Shown one piece after another: positions 8,504-16,910 of a stretch of DNA of 64,000 bases. This DNA is from Desulfobacteraceae bacterium UBA2174. GTDB taxonomy: Bacteria > Desulfobacterota > Desulfobacteria > Desulfobacterales > UBA2174. Below the pieces are notes generated by a model that worked only from the letters and a program-made list of their open reading frames with translations, was not told the DNA's origin and did no database searches. How positions within the stretch are numbered: position 1 is the first letter of the stretch; every line of letters begins with the position of its first letter. The DNA is taken from contig DCWA01000005.1 of assembly GCA_002327445.1 (NCBI GenBank), positions 1 to 64,000 of the forward strand. Direction: 5' to 3'. A program made the position numbers and the translations under genes.

Positions 8504-11407
8504 CTATCCCTCGACCTCCATGATCTCTTCCCACACCCGCCGCACCCGGTCGCGCAGGGCGGTGAACCGCGCTTCCGGAACCCGTGCCGGCTGCTCGCGC
8601 AGGCTGAGCTGGTGCGCCTTGGCGCGGAAGATCAGGTAGGCTTCGCGCAGCATGAAGGCGCGCTCCTCGTCCAGGATCCCGGTCTGAATCAGGGTCTGGA
8701 GGAGGCGTACGTTGTCGGTCCAGCGCGCCAGGGACGGGTGGCGATGGCTTTCCAGGAGCACGAGGTACTGGACGAGAAACTCGATGTCCACGATGCCGCC
8801 CCGGTCCTGGCGCAGGTCGAAGACGCCCGGTTCGGCCGCCAGGTGCTCGGCGCGCATCCGTTCGCGCATCTGGCGCACTTCCTCGCGCAGCCGCCGCCGG
8901 TCGCGAGGGGTTTGGAGCACCTCAGCCCGGATGGCCTCGAAGCGTTCCGCCAGTGCGGGGTCCCCGGCCACCGGGCGGGCCCGCACGATGGCCTGGTGCT
9001 CCCAGGTCCAGGCGTCTCTAAGCTGATAGTCGCGAAAGGCCTCGATTTCGATGACCAGCGGGCCGGCGCTGCCGCTGGGCCTCAGGCGCATGTCCACCTC
9101 ATAGATGCGCCCGGCCCGGGTATGGGCGGTGAGGATGTGTACGATGCGCTCGCCGATACGGGCGAAAAATTGCGCGTTGCTGATGGGCCGCGGCCCATTG
9201 GTGGAAAGCCCCCGGGTGCCGGCGTGAACGAAGACCAGGTCCAGGTCCGACCCGTAGCCGAGTTCCAAACCGCCGGCCTTGCCGTAGGCGATGACCGTAA
9301 ATCCTGAAGGCGCCGACGGATCCGCCATTCCCGGACCCCCGGGCAGACCGTGCCTGTCCACCAGGTGCATCCATGCCAACTTCAGAACCTTGCCCAGGAT
9401 CACTTCGGCCAGCTCGGTGAGGTAGTCGCTGGTGCGCATCATCGGCAACGCCCCGGTGACGTCCGCCGCTGCCACCCGCAGGGTGTGGGTCTGGCGCAGG
9501 ATGCACAGCTCCTCCACCTGGTATTCCAGGTCTCCGTCCGCCACCGCCGCCAGGCGCCGGTCCGCATCCCGGGCCACGGCCTCTTTCGACTCCGGGCGGT
9601 ACAAGGTGCGCGGGTCGAGCAGCTCGTCCAGCAGCACCGGGTGCCGGGAAAGGAACGACGAGACCCAGGGACTGGCGGCCATCAGGCGCACGAGGTGCCG
9701 CACGGCATCCGGGTTTTCCAGCAGCAGGGACAGGTAGTTGGTGCGCCGCTCGATGCTCAGGAGCAGGTCGACGATGCGGTTGAGCACCGGCAGGGGTTGA
9801 TCGGTGCGGCCGGCGGCCTGGAGGAGCAACGGCAGCAGTTGGTCGAGCCGCTGGCGTCCCTCCGGGGACAGGGCCCGGGTGGTGGGGTCGTTGTTGAGAT
9901 GCTCCAGCAGCGGCCGGACCGCTTCGGGGGCCTCGAAGCCGGCCTTGGCCAGGGCCTGGCGGGCGCTCTCGTCCAGGGTGAGCGATTTCCAAAGCCCGGC
10001 CAACGTCTGGCGCTGGCGGTCGTCGGTATCGGCGGCCGCGGCGCCTTCCAGGAGGCCCCTGAAATGCCGGTGTACCGCGTCGGTGTGGCGCCGGAGCCGG
10101 TCGATGAAGCACTCCCAGGAGGTTTCGCCCATGGCCGCAGCCAGGCGCAGACGCTCGATCGGCGCCACGGGCAGATCATGGGTTTGCCGGTCTGCGGCTT
10201 CCTGAAGCCGGTTTTCCACCCGGCGAAGAAAGACGTAGGCGTCGCTGAGGTCGCGGCAGACTTCGGCCGCGATCTCTCCCTCGCCCGCCAGGGCGGCCAG
10301 GACGGCGAGAATGCGCCGGTCCTGCAGCGCCGGGTTGACCCCGCCCCGAATCAACTGGAAGATCTGGCCGAAGAATTCGATTTCCCGGATGCCGCCGCGG
10401 CCGAGCTTGATGTTGCCGGCCAGACGCTTGCGGCGCACTTCGTCTTCGATGTTGGCCTTCATCTCCCGCAGAGAGGCGAAGGCGCCGAAATCGAGGTAGC
10501 GCCGGAACACGAAGGGCCGCAGCCGGGCCAACAGCCGCTCTCCGGCGGGCCGGTCGCCGGCGGCGATGCGGGCCTTGATCCAGGCGTAGCGCTCCCACTC
10601 TCGCCCCTGACGTTGGTAGTAGTCTTCCATGGCGTCGAAGCTCATGGCTATCGGACCGCTGTCGCCGTACGGGCGCAGGCGGGTATCGACCCGGAAGACG
10701 AAACCGTCCCCGGTGGGGGTGGACAGCACCTGGATCAGACTCCGCGCCAGGCGGGTGAAAAATTCCTCGTGGCTGACGGAGCGCCGGCCCTCGGCGGTCT
10801 GGCCGCGGGAGGGGAAGGCGAAGACGAGGTCCACATCGGAGGAGAAGTTCAGTTCCCGGGCGCCCAGCTTGCCCAGGGCCACCACCACCAGACCCGGTTG
10901 TCCCTCCCGATCGCATTCCGGTCGTCCCAGGGCGGCGCACTGGTCGGCGTTCAGACGAATCAGGGCCTGGTGGATGCAAGCATCGGCCAGGGCCGATAAG
11001 TCGGCCATGGTTTCTTCCAGATCGGCGAGGCCCGCGAGGTCGCGCCAGGCGATGCGGAGCATCTCGCGTTGGCGGAAGCCTCTCAGGGGGGTGCCCAGTG
11101 CCTCGGCGCCGTCCCTGTGGCCTTCCTGGTCGAGAAAAGCCTCGAGGCGACGCTGGAAATCTTGCTCGGGATAAGGATTGAGAAGGTCGCCGCTGTCCAC
11201 CAGGTTCATCAGCAGGGCCGGGCGGCCGATAGAGGCGGCAAAGACGAAGTCGGAAAAGGCGAAGACGCGGCCGGCCACCTCGGCCCATCCCGGTGGCGGG
11301 TGCCAGGCAGGGTTCACCCGGGCGGCGGCATCGGCGAAGGCCTGCCATCTGTCGGCGGCCGTCGCGGCCAAAGGCTCCGGCAGGACCATGGGAAGGGCGG
11401 CGCGCAT
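8504..11407 (-). CDS. glnE: bifunctional glutamine synthetase adenylyltransferase/deadenylase
   Basis: GlnE adenylylates glutamine synthetase to switch it off and removes the AMP again, under PII control. The 967-residue protein has two nucleotidyltransferase domains. The N-terminal one shows FSSDVDLVFAF and the C-terminal one YGSDLDLVFVH, each with the GS/DxD metal site, separated and followed by GlnD-UR-uridyltransferase-like helical domains. The start at 11407 directly abuts the stop of the upstream protease gene (TAGATG). It is a nitrogen-control gene, like several others in the window. Confidence 0.97.
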   Translation of the reverse strand: MRAALPMVLPEPLAATAADRWQAFADAAARVNPAWHPPPGWAEVAGRVFAFSDFVFAASIGRPALLMNLVDSGDLLNPYPEQDFQRRLEAFLDQEGHRDGAEALGTPLRGFRQREMLRIAWRDLAGLADLEETMADLSALADACIHQALIRLNADQCAALGRPECDREGQPGLVVVALGKLGARELNFSSDVDLVFAFPSRGQTAEGRRSVSHEEFFTRLARSLIQVLSTPTGDGFVFRVDTRLRPYGDSGPIAMSFDAMEDYYQRQGREWERYAWIKARIAAGDRPAGERLLARLRPFVFRRYLDFGAFASLREMKANIEDEVRRKRLAGNIKLGRGGIREIEFFGQIFQLIRGGVNPALQDRRILAVLAALAGEGEIAAEVCRDLSDAYVFLRRVENRLQEAADRQTHDLPVAPIERLRLAAAMGETSWECFIDRLRRHTDAVHRHFRGLLEGAAAADTDDRQRQTLAGLWKSLTLDESARQALAKAGFEAPEAVRPLLEHLNNDPTTRALSPEGRQRLDQLLPLLLQAAGRTDQPLPVLNRIVDLLLSIERRTNYLSLLLENPDAVRHLVRLMAASPWVSSFLSRHPVLLDELLDPRTLYRPESKEAVARDADRRLAAVADGDLEYQVEELCILRQTHTLRVAAADVTGALPMMRTSDYLTELAEVILGKVLKLAWMHLVDRHGLPGGPGMADPSAPSGFTVIAYGKAGGLELGYGSDLDLVFVHAGTRGLSTNGPRPISNAQFFARIGERIVHILTAHTRAGRIYEVDMRLRPSGSAGPLVIEIEAFRDYQLRDAWTWEHQAIVRARPVAGDPALAERFEAIRAEVLQTPRDRRRLREEVRQMRERMRAEHLAAEPGVFDLRQDRGGIVDIEFLVQYLVLLESHRHPSLARWTDNVRLLQTLIQTGILDEERAFMLREAYLIFRAKAHQLSLREQPARVPEARFTALRDRVRRVWEEIMEVEG

Positions 11408-12754
11408 CTATTGTTTGGCGTAGCCCCACTGGGACAGGCGGTTGTCGGCGTACTTGGCCCGGTCGCCCTGGCCGCCGGCTTTGAGGTAGCGGGCATATGC
11501 CTTGGCCGCTTCAGCCCGTTGCCCCATGCCCTCCAGCGACAATCCCTGGAAGAAACTCGTATTGGGGTTTCCCGGCAACAGCCGGTCGTAGGCATTGAAA
11601 TCGTCCAGGGCGCTCGCGTACTGCTTCTGCTGGAGCTTGGCGAAGCCGGCCAGGTGCCGGGCCTGGGCCTCCCGGGGATACGCCTGCTTGGCCAGTTCGG
11701 CGTACCGCAGCGCCTCGGCGGGACGCTGCTGGACCATCTGGCACTTGGCCATCATCGTCAGAGCCGCATAGTCGTCGGGTGCTGTTTTCAAAGCCGCCTG
11801 GAGGCTGCCGGCGGCGCTGTCATACTGTTTTTTGGCCATGAAGCCATCCGCTTTCTGCATGGCTTCGATCGCCCCCTTGATCCGCCGCAGGCCGGCGGTG
11901 TGATCCATGTAGCGTTCCCGGAAAACCGGCTGCCGGCGGGCGGCAGCGTAAGGCCCCTGGACCCGGGCGACGGCGGTGGCGTAGCGTTCCTCGCTCATGG
12001 GATGGGTGGCGAACATCATCTCGATGGCGCCGGGATTGTGCTTGTTCATCGCCCTCAGCTTGTCCATCAGGGAGATGAACCCGTCGGCACCGTAGCCTGC
12101 TGCGGTCATGTAGCGGAGACCGAGCGCGTCGGCCTCGCGTTCGTTGTCCCGGCTATAGCCGGCCAGCAAGGCCCCGCCCCCGAGCATCCCGAGCTGTCCG
12201 GCGAGTTGCGCGGCGGCTTGTCCCTGTGTGCCGGCAACGGCGGAAAGACCGCCCACAAGCGCCTGCACCAGGGTGCCCTGGGTCATCTGGCTGGCGGTGT
12301 GGCGAGCGTTGACGTGGCCCAGTTCGTGGCCGAGCAACGAGGCCAGCTCCGCCTCGTTGTCCAGGGTGAGCAGGATGCCGCGGGTGGCGGCGATGCTGCC
12401 GCCGGGAAAGGCGTAGGCGTTGACGTAGGTGGCGTTGACGCAGTTGAACCGGTAGGGCATTTGGCGCCGATGGGTCCGGGCCGCGAGGCCTTGCCCGGTT
12501 TGCTGCAGGTAGCGGTTGAGATCGGCATCCTGGCACACGCCGTAGTCGGACGAGAACTGATGGGGGGAGTTCTGCCGGTCGATGGCGATTTCCTGATCCT
12601 CGGAGACCAGCATGAGCTGGCTTCGGCCGGTGACCGGGTTCACGGCGCAGCCGGCCGCCAGGCCAGCGGCCGAAAGGGCGGCGAGCCGGATGAACCGGCG
12701 CCGGCTCAGCAGCGCCGCGGGTTCGAGGGCATCGGTTTGCAAGATGGGTGTCAT
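11408..12754 (-). CDS. Tat-type lipoprotein M48 metalloprotease with TPR repeats
   Basis: The 448-residue protein begins with a Tat-like signal (SRRRFIR at 17-23) leading into a lipobox (LAAG-Cys36), so it is probably an exported lipoprotein. The zinc site is HELGH with a downstream READALGLRYM glutamate, as in M48 proteases of the BepA/LoiP group. The C-terminal third is made of tetratricopeptide-like helices. It probably trims or checks outer-membrane proteins. The stop abuts glnE, and its ATG overlaps a small upstream frame (ATGA). Confidence 0.92.
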   Translation of the reverse strand: MTPILQTDALEPAALLSRRRFIRLAALSAAGLAAGCAVNPVTGRSQLMLVSEDQEIAIDRQNSPHQFSSDYGVCQDADLNRYLQQTGQGLAARTHRRQMPYRFNCVNATYVNAYAFPGGSIAATRGILLTLDNEAELASLLGHELGHVNARHTASQMTQGTLVQALVGGLSAVAGTQGQAAAQLAGQLGMLGGGALLAGYSRDNEREADALGLRYMTAAGYGADGFISLMDKLRAMNKHNPGAIEMMFATHPMSEERYATAVARVQGPYAAARRQPVFRERYMDHTAGLRRIKGAIEAMQKADGFMAKKQYDSAAGSLQAALKTAPDDYAALTMMAKCQMVQQRPAEALRYAELAKQAYPREAQARHLAGFAKLQQKQYASALDDFNAYDRLLPGNPNTSFFQGLSLEGMGQRAEAAKAYARYLKAGGQGDRAKYADNRLSQWGYAKQ

Positions 12755-12972
12755 GGGACCTCCTTGGCGATGGCGGTGATGGCACTGCGGACCCGAGCCT
12801 TGAGGGCTTCGACGGAATCCTCCCCGTGATCGGAGTGGGTGAGGGCGGCGGCAATGAGGGCGAAGGCCCGGAGGAAGTGCAGCCCGCCCACGCCCCGCAG
12901 GAGCATCGAGGCGCCAAGCGCCCCTAAGCGGCGATCGTCACGATTTGCTGGCGATGGTGGCCGACGATTCAT
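12751..12972 (-). CDS. possible small hypothetical protein coupled to the M48 gene
   Basis: A 73-codon frame ends in an ATGA overlap with the start of the protease gene and has one hydrophobic stretch (HFLRAFALIAAALTH) but no recognised domain. The overlap and position favour a real leader cistron. The very basic, proline-arginine-rich N-terminus argues for chance coding in GC-rich DNA. It fills the gap between the cysteine synthase/CysRS-like gene and the protease. Confidence 0.3.
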   Translation of the reverse strand: MNRRPPSPANRDDRRLGALGASMLLRGVGGLHFLRAFALIAAALTHSDHGEDSVEALKARVRSAITAIAKEVP

Positions 12973-13008
12973 CCGGTTTTCTCCAGGGCGGCGGTTGCCG
13001 CCGGCGCG

Positions 13009-15288
13009 TCAGGTCGTCCGTCCGTCGCGAACCGTCACCCCGCGGCGCCGCAGTTCCTCTCGCAGCCGGTCGGCCCGCACCCAGTCCCGGGCCGTCCGGG
13101 CCGCCTCGCGCTCCGCCGTCAGCCGCGTCACTTCAGGGTCCGCCTCGACCTGGTGAAAGTTGAAGACGTTGAGGACCGCATCGATCTGGCCCAGCGTCTC
13201 CAGGATGCGCCGCGCCCCGGCCGCATCCAGCCGGCCCGCCTGGATCAGCGTGTTGATGCGTTTGATGGTTTTGAATACCGCCGCCATGGCCCGGGAGATG
13301 TTCAAGTCGTCGTCCATGGCGTCGGTAAAGCCGGTTTTCAGGTCATAACAGAGCTGGTCCGCGTCCGGGCAGGGCGCGGCGGCGGGCGGGCGGTTCAGGC
13401 CGGCGACCACCGCGTCCAGTCGGCGCAGGGATTGCCGGGCGTCTTCCAGGGTTTTGTCCGAGAGCACCAGGGGCTTGCGGTAGTGGGAGCCGAGGAGCCA
13501 GAAGCGGATTTCACGGCCGGTGTAGCCCCGCTGGCTCAGGTCCGCCAGGGTCATGGCGCCGTCATGGGCCTCGGCCTGTTTCCCGTGCACCATCACGGGG
13601 TCGCTGTGAAGCCAGAAGCGGGCAGGAGGCTTGCCGGTGAGGGCCCCGGCGATGGCGATGACATTTTCATGGTGAGGGAAGATCAGCTCCCGGCCGCTGG
13701 TGTGGATGTCGTAGGATTCGCCTAAATAGGTGTGGGCCATGGCGGCGCACTGCAGGTGCCAGCTCGGGCGTACGTTGCCCCATTCGGTCTTGACGAAGAT
13801 GCCGCGCTTGAGTTCCGAGAGGCGGGCGCGCTTGAGCAGGGTGAAATCCCTGGGGTTGTCCTTCTCGTACTCGTCCAGATCCACCGTGGCCCCGAGGCGG
13901 ATCTTGTCCAGATCGATGCCCGAGAGCCGGCCGTAGGCGTCGAAACGCGAGATGTCGAAGTACAGCGATCGCAGCTTTTCGTAGGCGTAGCCCTTGCGGG
14001 CCAAGCGTTCGGCCAGGGCGATCATCTGGGGGATATGGGCCGAGGCCCGCGCCAGAACGGCCGCCGGTCTGACCCCCAGCAGGTTCAGGTCATCCAGGAA
14101 ACCCTGGACATGCGTCTCGGTGAAAACATCCAGGGTCTGGCCGGCGGCCTCCGAGCCGGCAATGGTCTTGTCGTCGTAGTCGGTGATGTTCATCACCTGC
14201 CGCACGTCCAGGCCCCGGTAAGACAGATAGCGGCACAGGAGGTCGGCTACCACGAAGCGGCGGTATTCACCGAGATGGGGCCGGGCGTCGGCGGTGGGGC
14301 CGCAGGTGTAGATCGCCGCCTTGCCCGCCTCGCGGGGCACGAAGACCTCCTTTTCCCGCGTCAGGGTGTTGAACAGTTGCAAGCCCACCGTCACGCGCCG
14401 GGTGAACAGCGGAGTGCTCAGGTAGCGTTCGCCGCCGTCGGGCAGAATCGCCACGATGGTGCCCGTCTCCATGCGGCGCGCCAGCTGGACCGCCACCGCC
14501 ATGGCGGCGCCGCTGCTCATGCCCACCATCAGGCCCTCCTCGCGGGCCAGGCGCCGGGCCATCTCGAAGGCGTCTTCATCGTCGATGTTGATCTTCTCGT
14601 CGAGCCGCTGTTTTTCGAAGATCTCCGGTTGATAGGCCTCCTTCATGTTTTTCAGCCCCTGGATCTTGTGGCCCAGGTACGGTTCGACGCCGATGATCCG
14701 AATTTCCGGATTGTACTCTTTCAAACGCCGGCTGATGCCCATGAGGGTGCCGCTGGTGCCGATGGTGGCCACGACGTGTGTCACGCGCCCCCCGGTCTGT
14801 TCCCAGATTTCCGGGGCCGTGGTGAAGTAGTGGGCCTGCCAGTTGGCCGGGCTGTTATACTGGTCGGCCATGAAGTAGCGTTCGGGGTGCTCGCGCACCA
14901 GGCGGTAGACCTCCTCGATGGCCCCATCGGTGCCCAGGTGCCCCGGGGTCAGCAGGATCTCCGCGCCCCGGGCCTCGAGGATCTTGCGCCGCTCGAGGCT
15001 CACGGCCTCGCTCATGGCCAACACCAGGGGATACCCCTTCACGGCACACACCAGGGCCAGGCCGATGCCGGTATTGCCGCTGGTGGCTTCGATCACCGTG
15101 CGGCCGGGGCCGAGCTGGCCGGAAGCCTCTCCGGCTTCGATCAAGGCAAGGGCGGTGCGGTCCTTGATCGAGCCGCCGGGATTCACGTATTCCACCTTGG
15201 CCAGCAGCTGCACCTGGGGATTGGGGTTGAGCCGCCGGATGGGCACCAGAGGGGTGTTGCCGATGCAGTCGAGAATGGAAGAGACCAT
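13009..15288 (-). CDS. cysteine synthase fused to a CysRS-like protein with altered catalytic motifs
   Basis: Residues 1-300 form a fold-type II PLP enzyme of the CysK/CBS family, with NPGGSIK42DR (PLP lysine), SGNTG, GTSGT and SSGA. Residues 302-759 align end to end with cysteinyl-tRNA synthetase, from LFNTLTREKE through the DALR helices (AMDDDLNI) to the C-terminal ADRLREEL. Cys329, Cys514 and His539 match zinc ligands. However, HIGH is HLGE (338-341), KMSKS is replaced by KQAEA (570-574), IHGGG is IHTSG, and the last zinc ligand of HHENE is Val543. The ATG at 15288 starts the conserved CysK block, 5 bases after tmk. It may be a real but unusual CysRS or a cysteine-activating ligase with another acceptor. 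Confidence 0.9.
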   Translation of the reverse strand: MVSSILDCIGNTPLVPIRRLNPNPQVQLLAKVEYVNPGGSIKDRTALALIEAGEASGQLGPGRTVIEATSGNTGIGLALVCAVKGYPLVLAMSEAVSLERRKILEARGAEILLTPGHLGTDGAIEEVYRLVREHPERYFMADQYNSPANWQAHYFTTAPEIWEQTGGRVTHVVATIGTSGTLMGISRRLKEYNPEIRIIGVEPYLGHKIQGLKNMKEAYQPEIFEKQRLDEKINIDDEDAFEMARRLAREEGLMVGMSSGAAMAVAVQLARRMETGTIVAILPDGGERYLSTPLFTRRVTVGLQLFNTLTREKEVFVPREAGKAAIYTCGPTADARPHLGEYRRFVVADLLCRYLSYRGLDVRQVMNITDYDDKTIAGSEAAGQTLDVFTETHVQGFLDDLNLLGVRPAAVLARASAHIPQMIALAERLARKGYAYEKLRSLYFDISRFDAYGRLSGIDLDKIRLGATVDLDEYEKDNPRDFTLLKRARLSELKRGIFVKTEWGNVRPSWHLQCAAMAHTYLGESYDIHTSGRELIFPHHENVIAIAGALTGKPPARFWLHSDPVMVHGKQAEAHDGAMTLADLSQRGYTGREIRFWLLGSHYRKPLVLSDKTLEDARQSLRRLDAVVAGLNRPPAAAPCPDADQLCYDLKTGFTDAMDDDLNISRAMAAVFKTIKRINTLIQAGRLDAAGARRILETLGQIDAVLNVFNFHQVEADPEVTRLTAEREAARTARDWVRADRLREELRRRGVTVRDGRTT

Positions 15289-15293
15289 GGATC

Positions 15294-15956
15294 TTATCCG
15301 TTCCCGCCCCGGTCGGGGCATGGAATGTGGAGGCGGCCGGCGATGGCTGCCTGGATGTCCCGGGCCACTTCACCGGGGGGGCGGTTGCCGTCGATGACGC
15401 AATAGCGCGCCGGCTCCCGCGCCGCCAGGTCGAGGTATCCCCGGCGCACGCGCTCGTGAAAGTCCTTGTCCTCGTTCTCGAAACGGGTTTCGGCGCCGCT
15501 GCGCTCGCCGCGGTCCACCGCGCCCCAGGCCCGGGCCAGTCCCACCTCCACCGGGATGTCGATCAGCAGGGTGAGACCGGGGCGCCAGTCCCCGAGCACG
15601 ATCGCGTGCAGGCGTTCGATCAACTCCGCTCCCAGGCCCCGGGCCGCGCCCTGATAGGCGAGGGTGGCGTCCACGTACCGGTCGCAGATTACCACCTGCC
15701 CCCGGGCCAGGGCCGGCCGAATCACCCGCTGGACGTGTTCGACCCGGTCGGCGAGGTACAGAAGCAGTTCGGCGCCGGGATCGATGCCGGCGCAGGCCGG
15801 ATCCAAAAGGATCCGCCGGATCCGCCGCCCCAGGTCGGTGGCCCCGGGTTCGCGCGTGGCGACGCAGGCCCGGCCGGCGGCGCGCACGAATGCCACGGCG
15901 GCCTGGACCTGGGAACTTTTGCCGGCGCCTTCGATGCCTTCCAGGGTGATCAGCAT
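15294..15956 (-). CDS. tmk: thymidylate kinase
   Basis: Tmk phosphorylates dTMP to dTDP. The 220-residue protein has the P-loop GIEGAGKSSQ, the TREPG motif, DRYVDATLAYQG (DRY) and a lid region with ERSGAETRFE. It sits between surE and the cysteine synthase fusion in a tight minus-strand cluster with gaps of 4-5 bases. Confidence 0.97.
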   Translation of the reverse strand: MLITLEGIEGAGKSSQVQAAVAFVRAAGRACVATREPGATDLGRRIRRILLDPACAGIDPGAELLLYLADRVEHVQRVIRPALARGQVVICDRYVDATLAYQGAARGLGAELIERLHAIVLGDWRPGLTLLIDIPVEVGLARAWGAVDRGERSGAETRFENEDKDFHERVRRGYLDLAAREPARYCVIDGNRPPGEVARDIQAAIAGRLHIPCPDRGGNG

Positions 15957-15960
15957 ACCG

Positions 15961-16722
15961 TCAATCGAAGCTCAGGTCCCAGCGGTGCATCCGCTCGTAG
16001 AACCCTTCATCGGTCATGTCGCAGCGCAGGGGGGTGATCGAGATGCAGCCGGCGGCCAGCACGGCGCCGTCGGCTTCCGGCTGATCGTCGAAGCGCTGGC
16101 TGTCGGCGCCCTGCCAGAAGTAGGGGCGCTGGCGCGGGTCGGTGCGCTTCTCGAAGCGGTCGGCCAACTGGCCGAAGCCGTGGCGGCTCACCTTGACGCC
16201 CGCCACCCGGTCCAGGGGCAGGTCGGGAACGTTGACGTTGAGCAGCGTTCCGCGCGGCATGCCGTAGCGCCGGACCCGTTCGGCCAGACAGCGGGCGAAA
16301 CGAGCCGCGCTTTCCATGTTCTCGCAGGCGGGCCCCTCGATGGAAATCGCCATGGCCGGCACCCCGTAGAAAGCCGCCTCCTTGGCGGCCGCCACCGTCC
16401 CGGAATAGTTGACGTTGATGCCTACGTTGGCGCCGGGGTTGATCCCGGAGATCACCAGGTCGGGACGCGACGGCACCACTTCCAGAAGGGCGAATTTGAC
16501 GCAGTCGGCCGGGGTACCGTTGACGGCCACGGCCGGTTGGCCGCCGTTGACCGTCACCGCCACGCTGCGCAAGGGGTGGTGGAGGCTGATGGCGTGGCCG
16601 ATGGCGCTGCGCTCCCGGTCCGGCGCCACCACCGTGACCTCGTGGTGCGGCTTGAGGCAGTGGTAAAGCGACCACAGCCCCTCCGCATAGACCCCGTCGT
16701 CGTTGGTGAGCAATATTTTCAT
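15961..16722 (-). CDS. surE: 5'/3'-nucleotidase SurE
   Basis: SurE removes phosphate from nucleoside monophosphates and needs a divalent metal. The 253-residue protein starts with KILLTNDDG (metal-binding DD), then VAPDRERSAIGHAIS and ISGINPGANVG, all family signatures. The ATG at 16722 begins this conserved block. An upstream in-frame extension would run into the divergent lptD promoter and is rejected. First gene of the surE-tmk-cysteine synthase cluster. Confidence 0.97.
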   Translation of the reverse strand: MKILLTNDDGVYAEGLWSLYHCLKPHHEVTVVAPDRERSAIGHAISLHHPLRSVAVTVNGGQPAVAVNGTPADCVKFALLEVVPSRPDLVISGINPGANVGINVNYSGTVAAAKEAAFYGVPAMAISIEGPACENMESAARFARCLAERVRRYGMPRGTLLNVNVPDLPLDRVAGVKVSRHGFGQLADRFEKRTDPRQRPYFWQGADSQRFDDQPEADGAVLAAGCISITPLRCDMTDEGFYERMHRWDLSFD

Positions 16723-16826
16723 CGTTCGGTTCCGTTTCCCTGCCGACCTGCATCGAAGCCCTATCCATAGCGCAACGGCCTGCATTTGAAAAGGCCCGGA
16801 TCGGCGCGGCCCCGGCACCATGGTGC

Positions 16827-16856
16827 TTGATCTTCGAAAGCCCGAAATTGTATAAA
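16827..16856 (+). promoter_or_regulatory. sigma70-type promoter for lptD
   Basis: TTGATC (16827-16832) and TATAAA (16851-16856) are separated by 18 bases, close to the housekeeping consensus. Transcription would begin near 16863, ahead of the likely lptD start. It lies in the divergent gap between surE and lptD. Confidence 0.6.
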
Positions 16857-16910
16857 ACAAACCTCGTCATGCAGAGCAACGCGCGAACCGGGCACGAGAC
16901 AGGAATGCAG

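Noticed and set aside
9350..10999. Plus-strand open frame (549 codons) opposite glnE
   Set aside because: It is antisense to GlnE catalytic domains, has no family match and no ribosome site.
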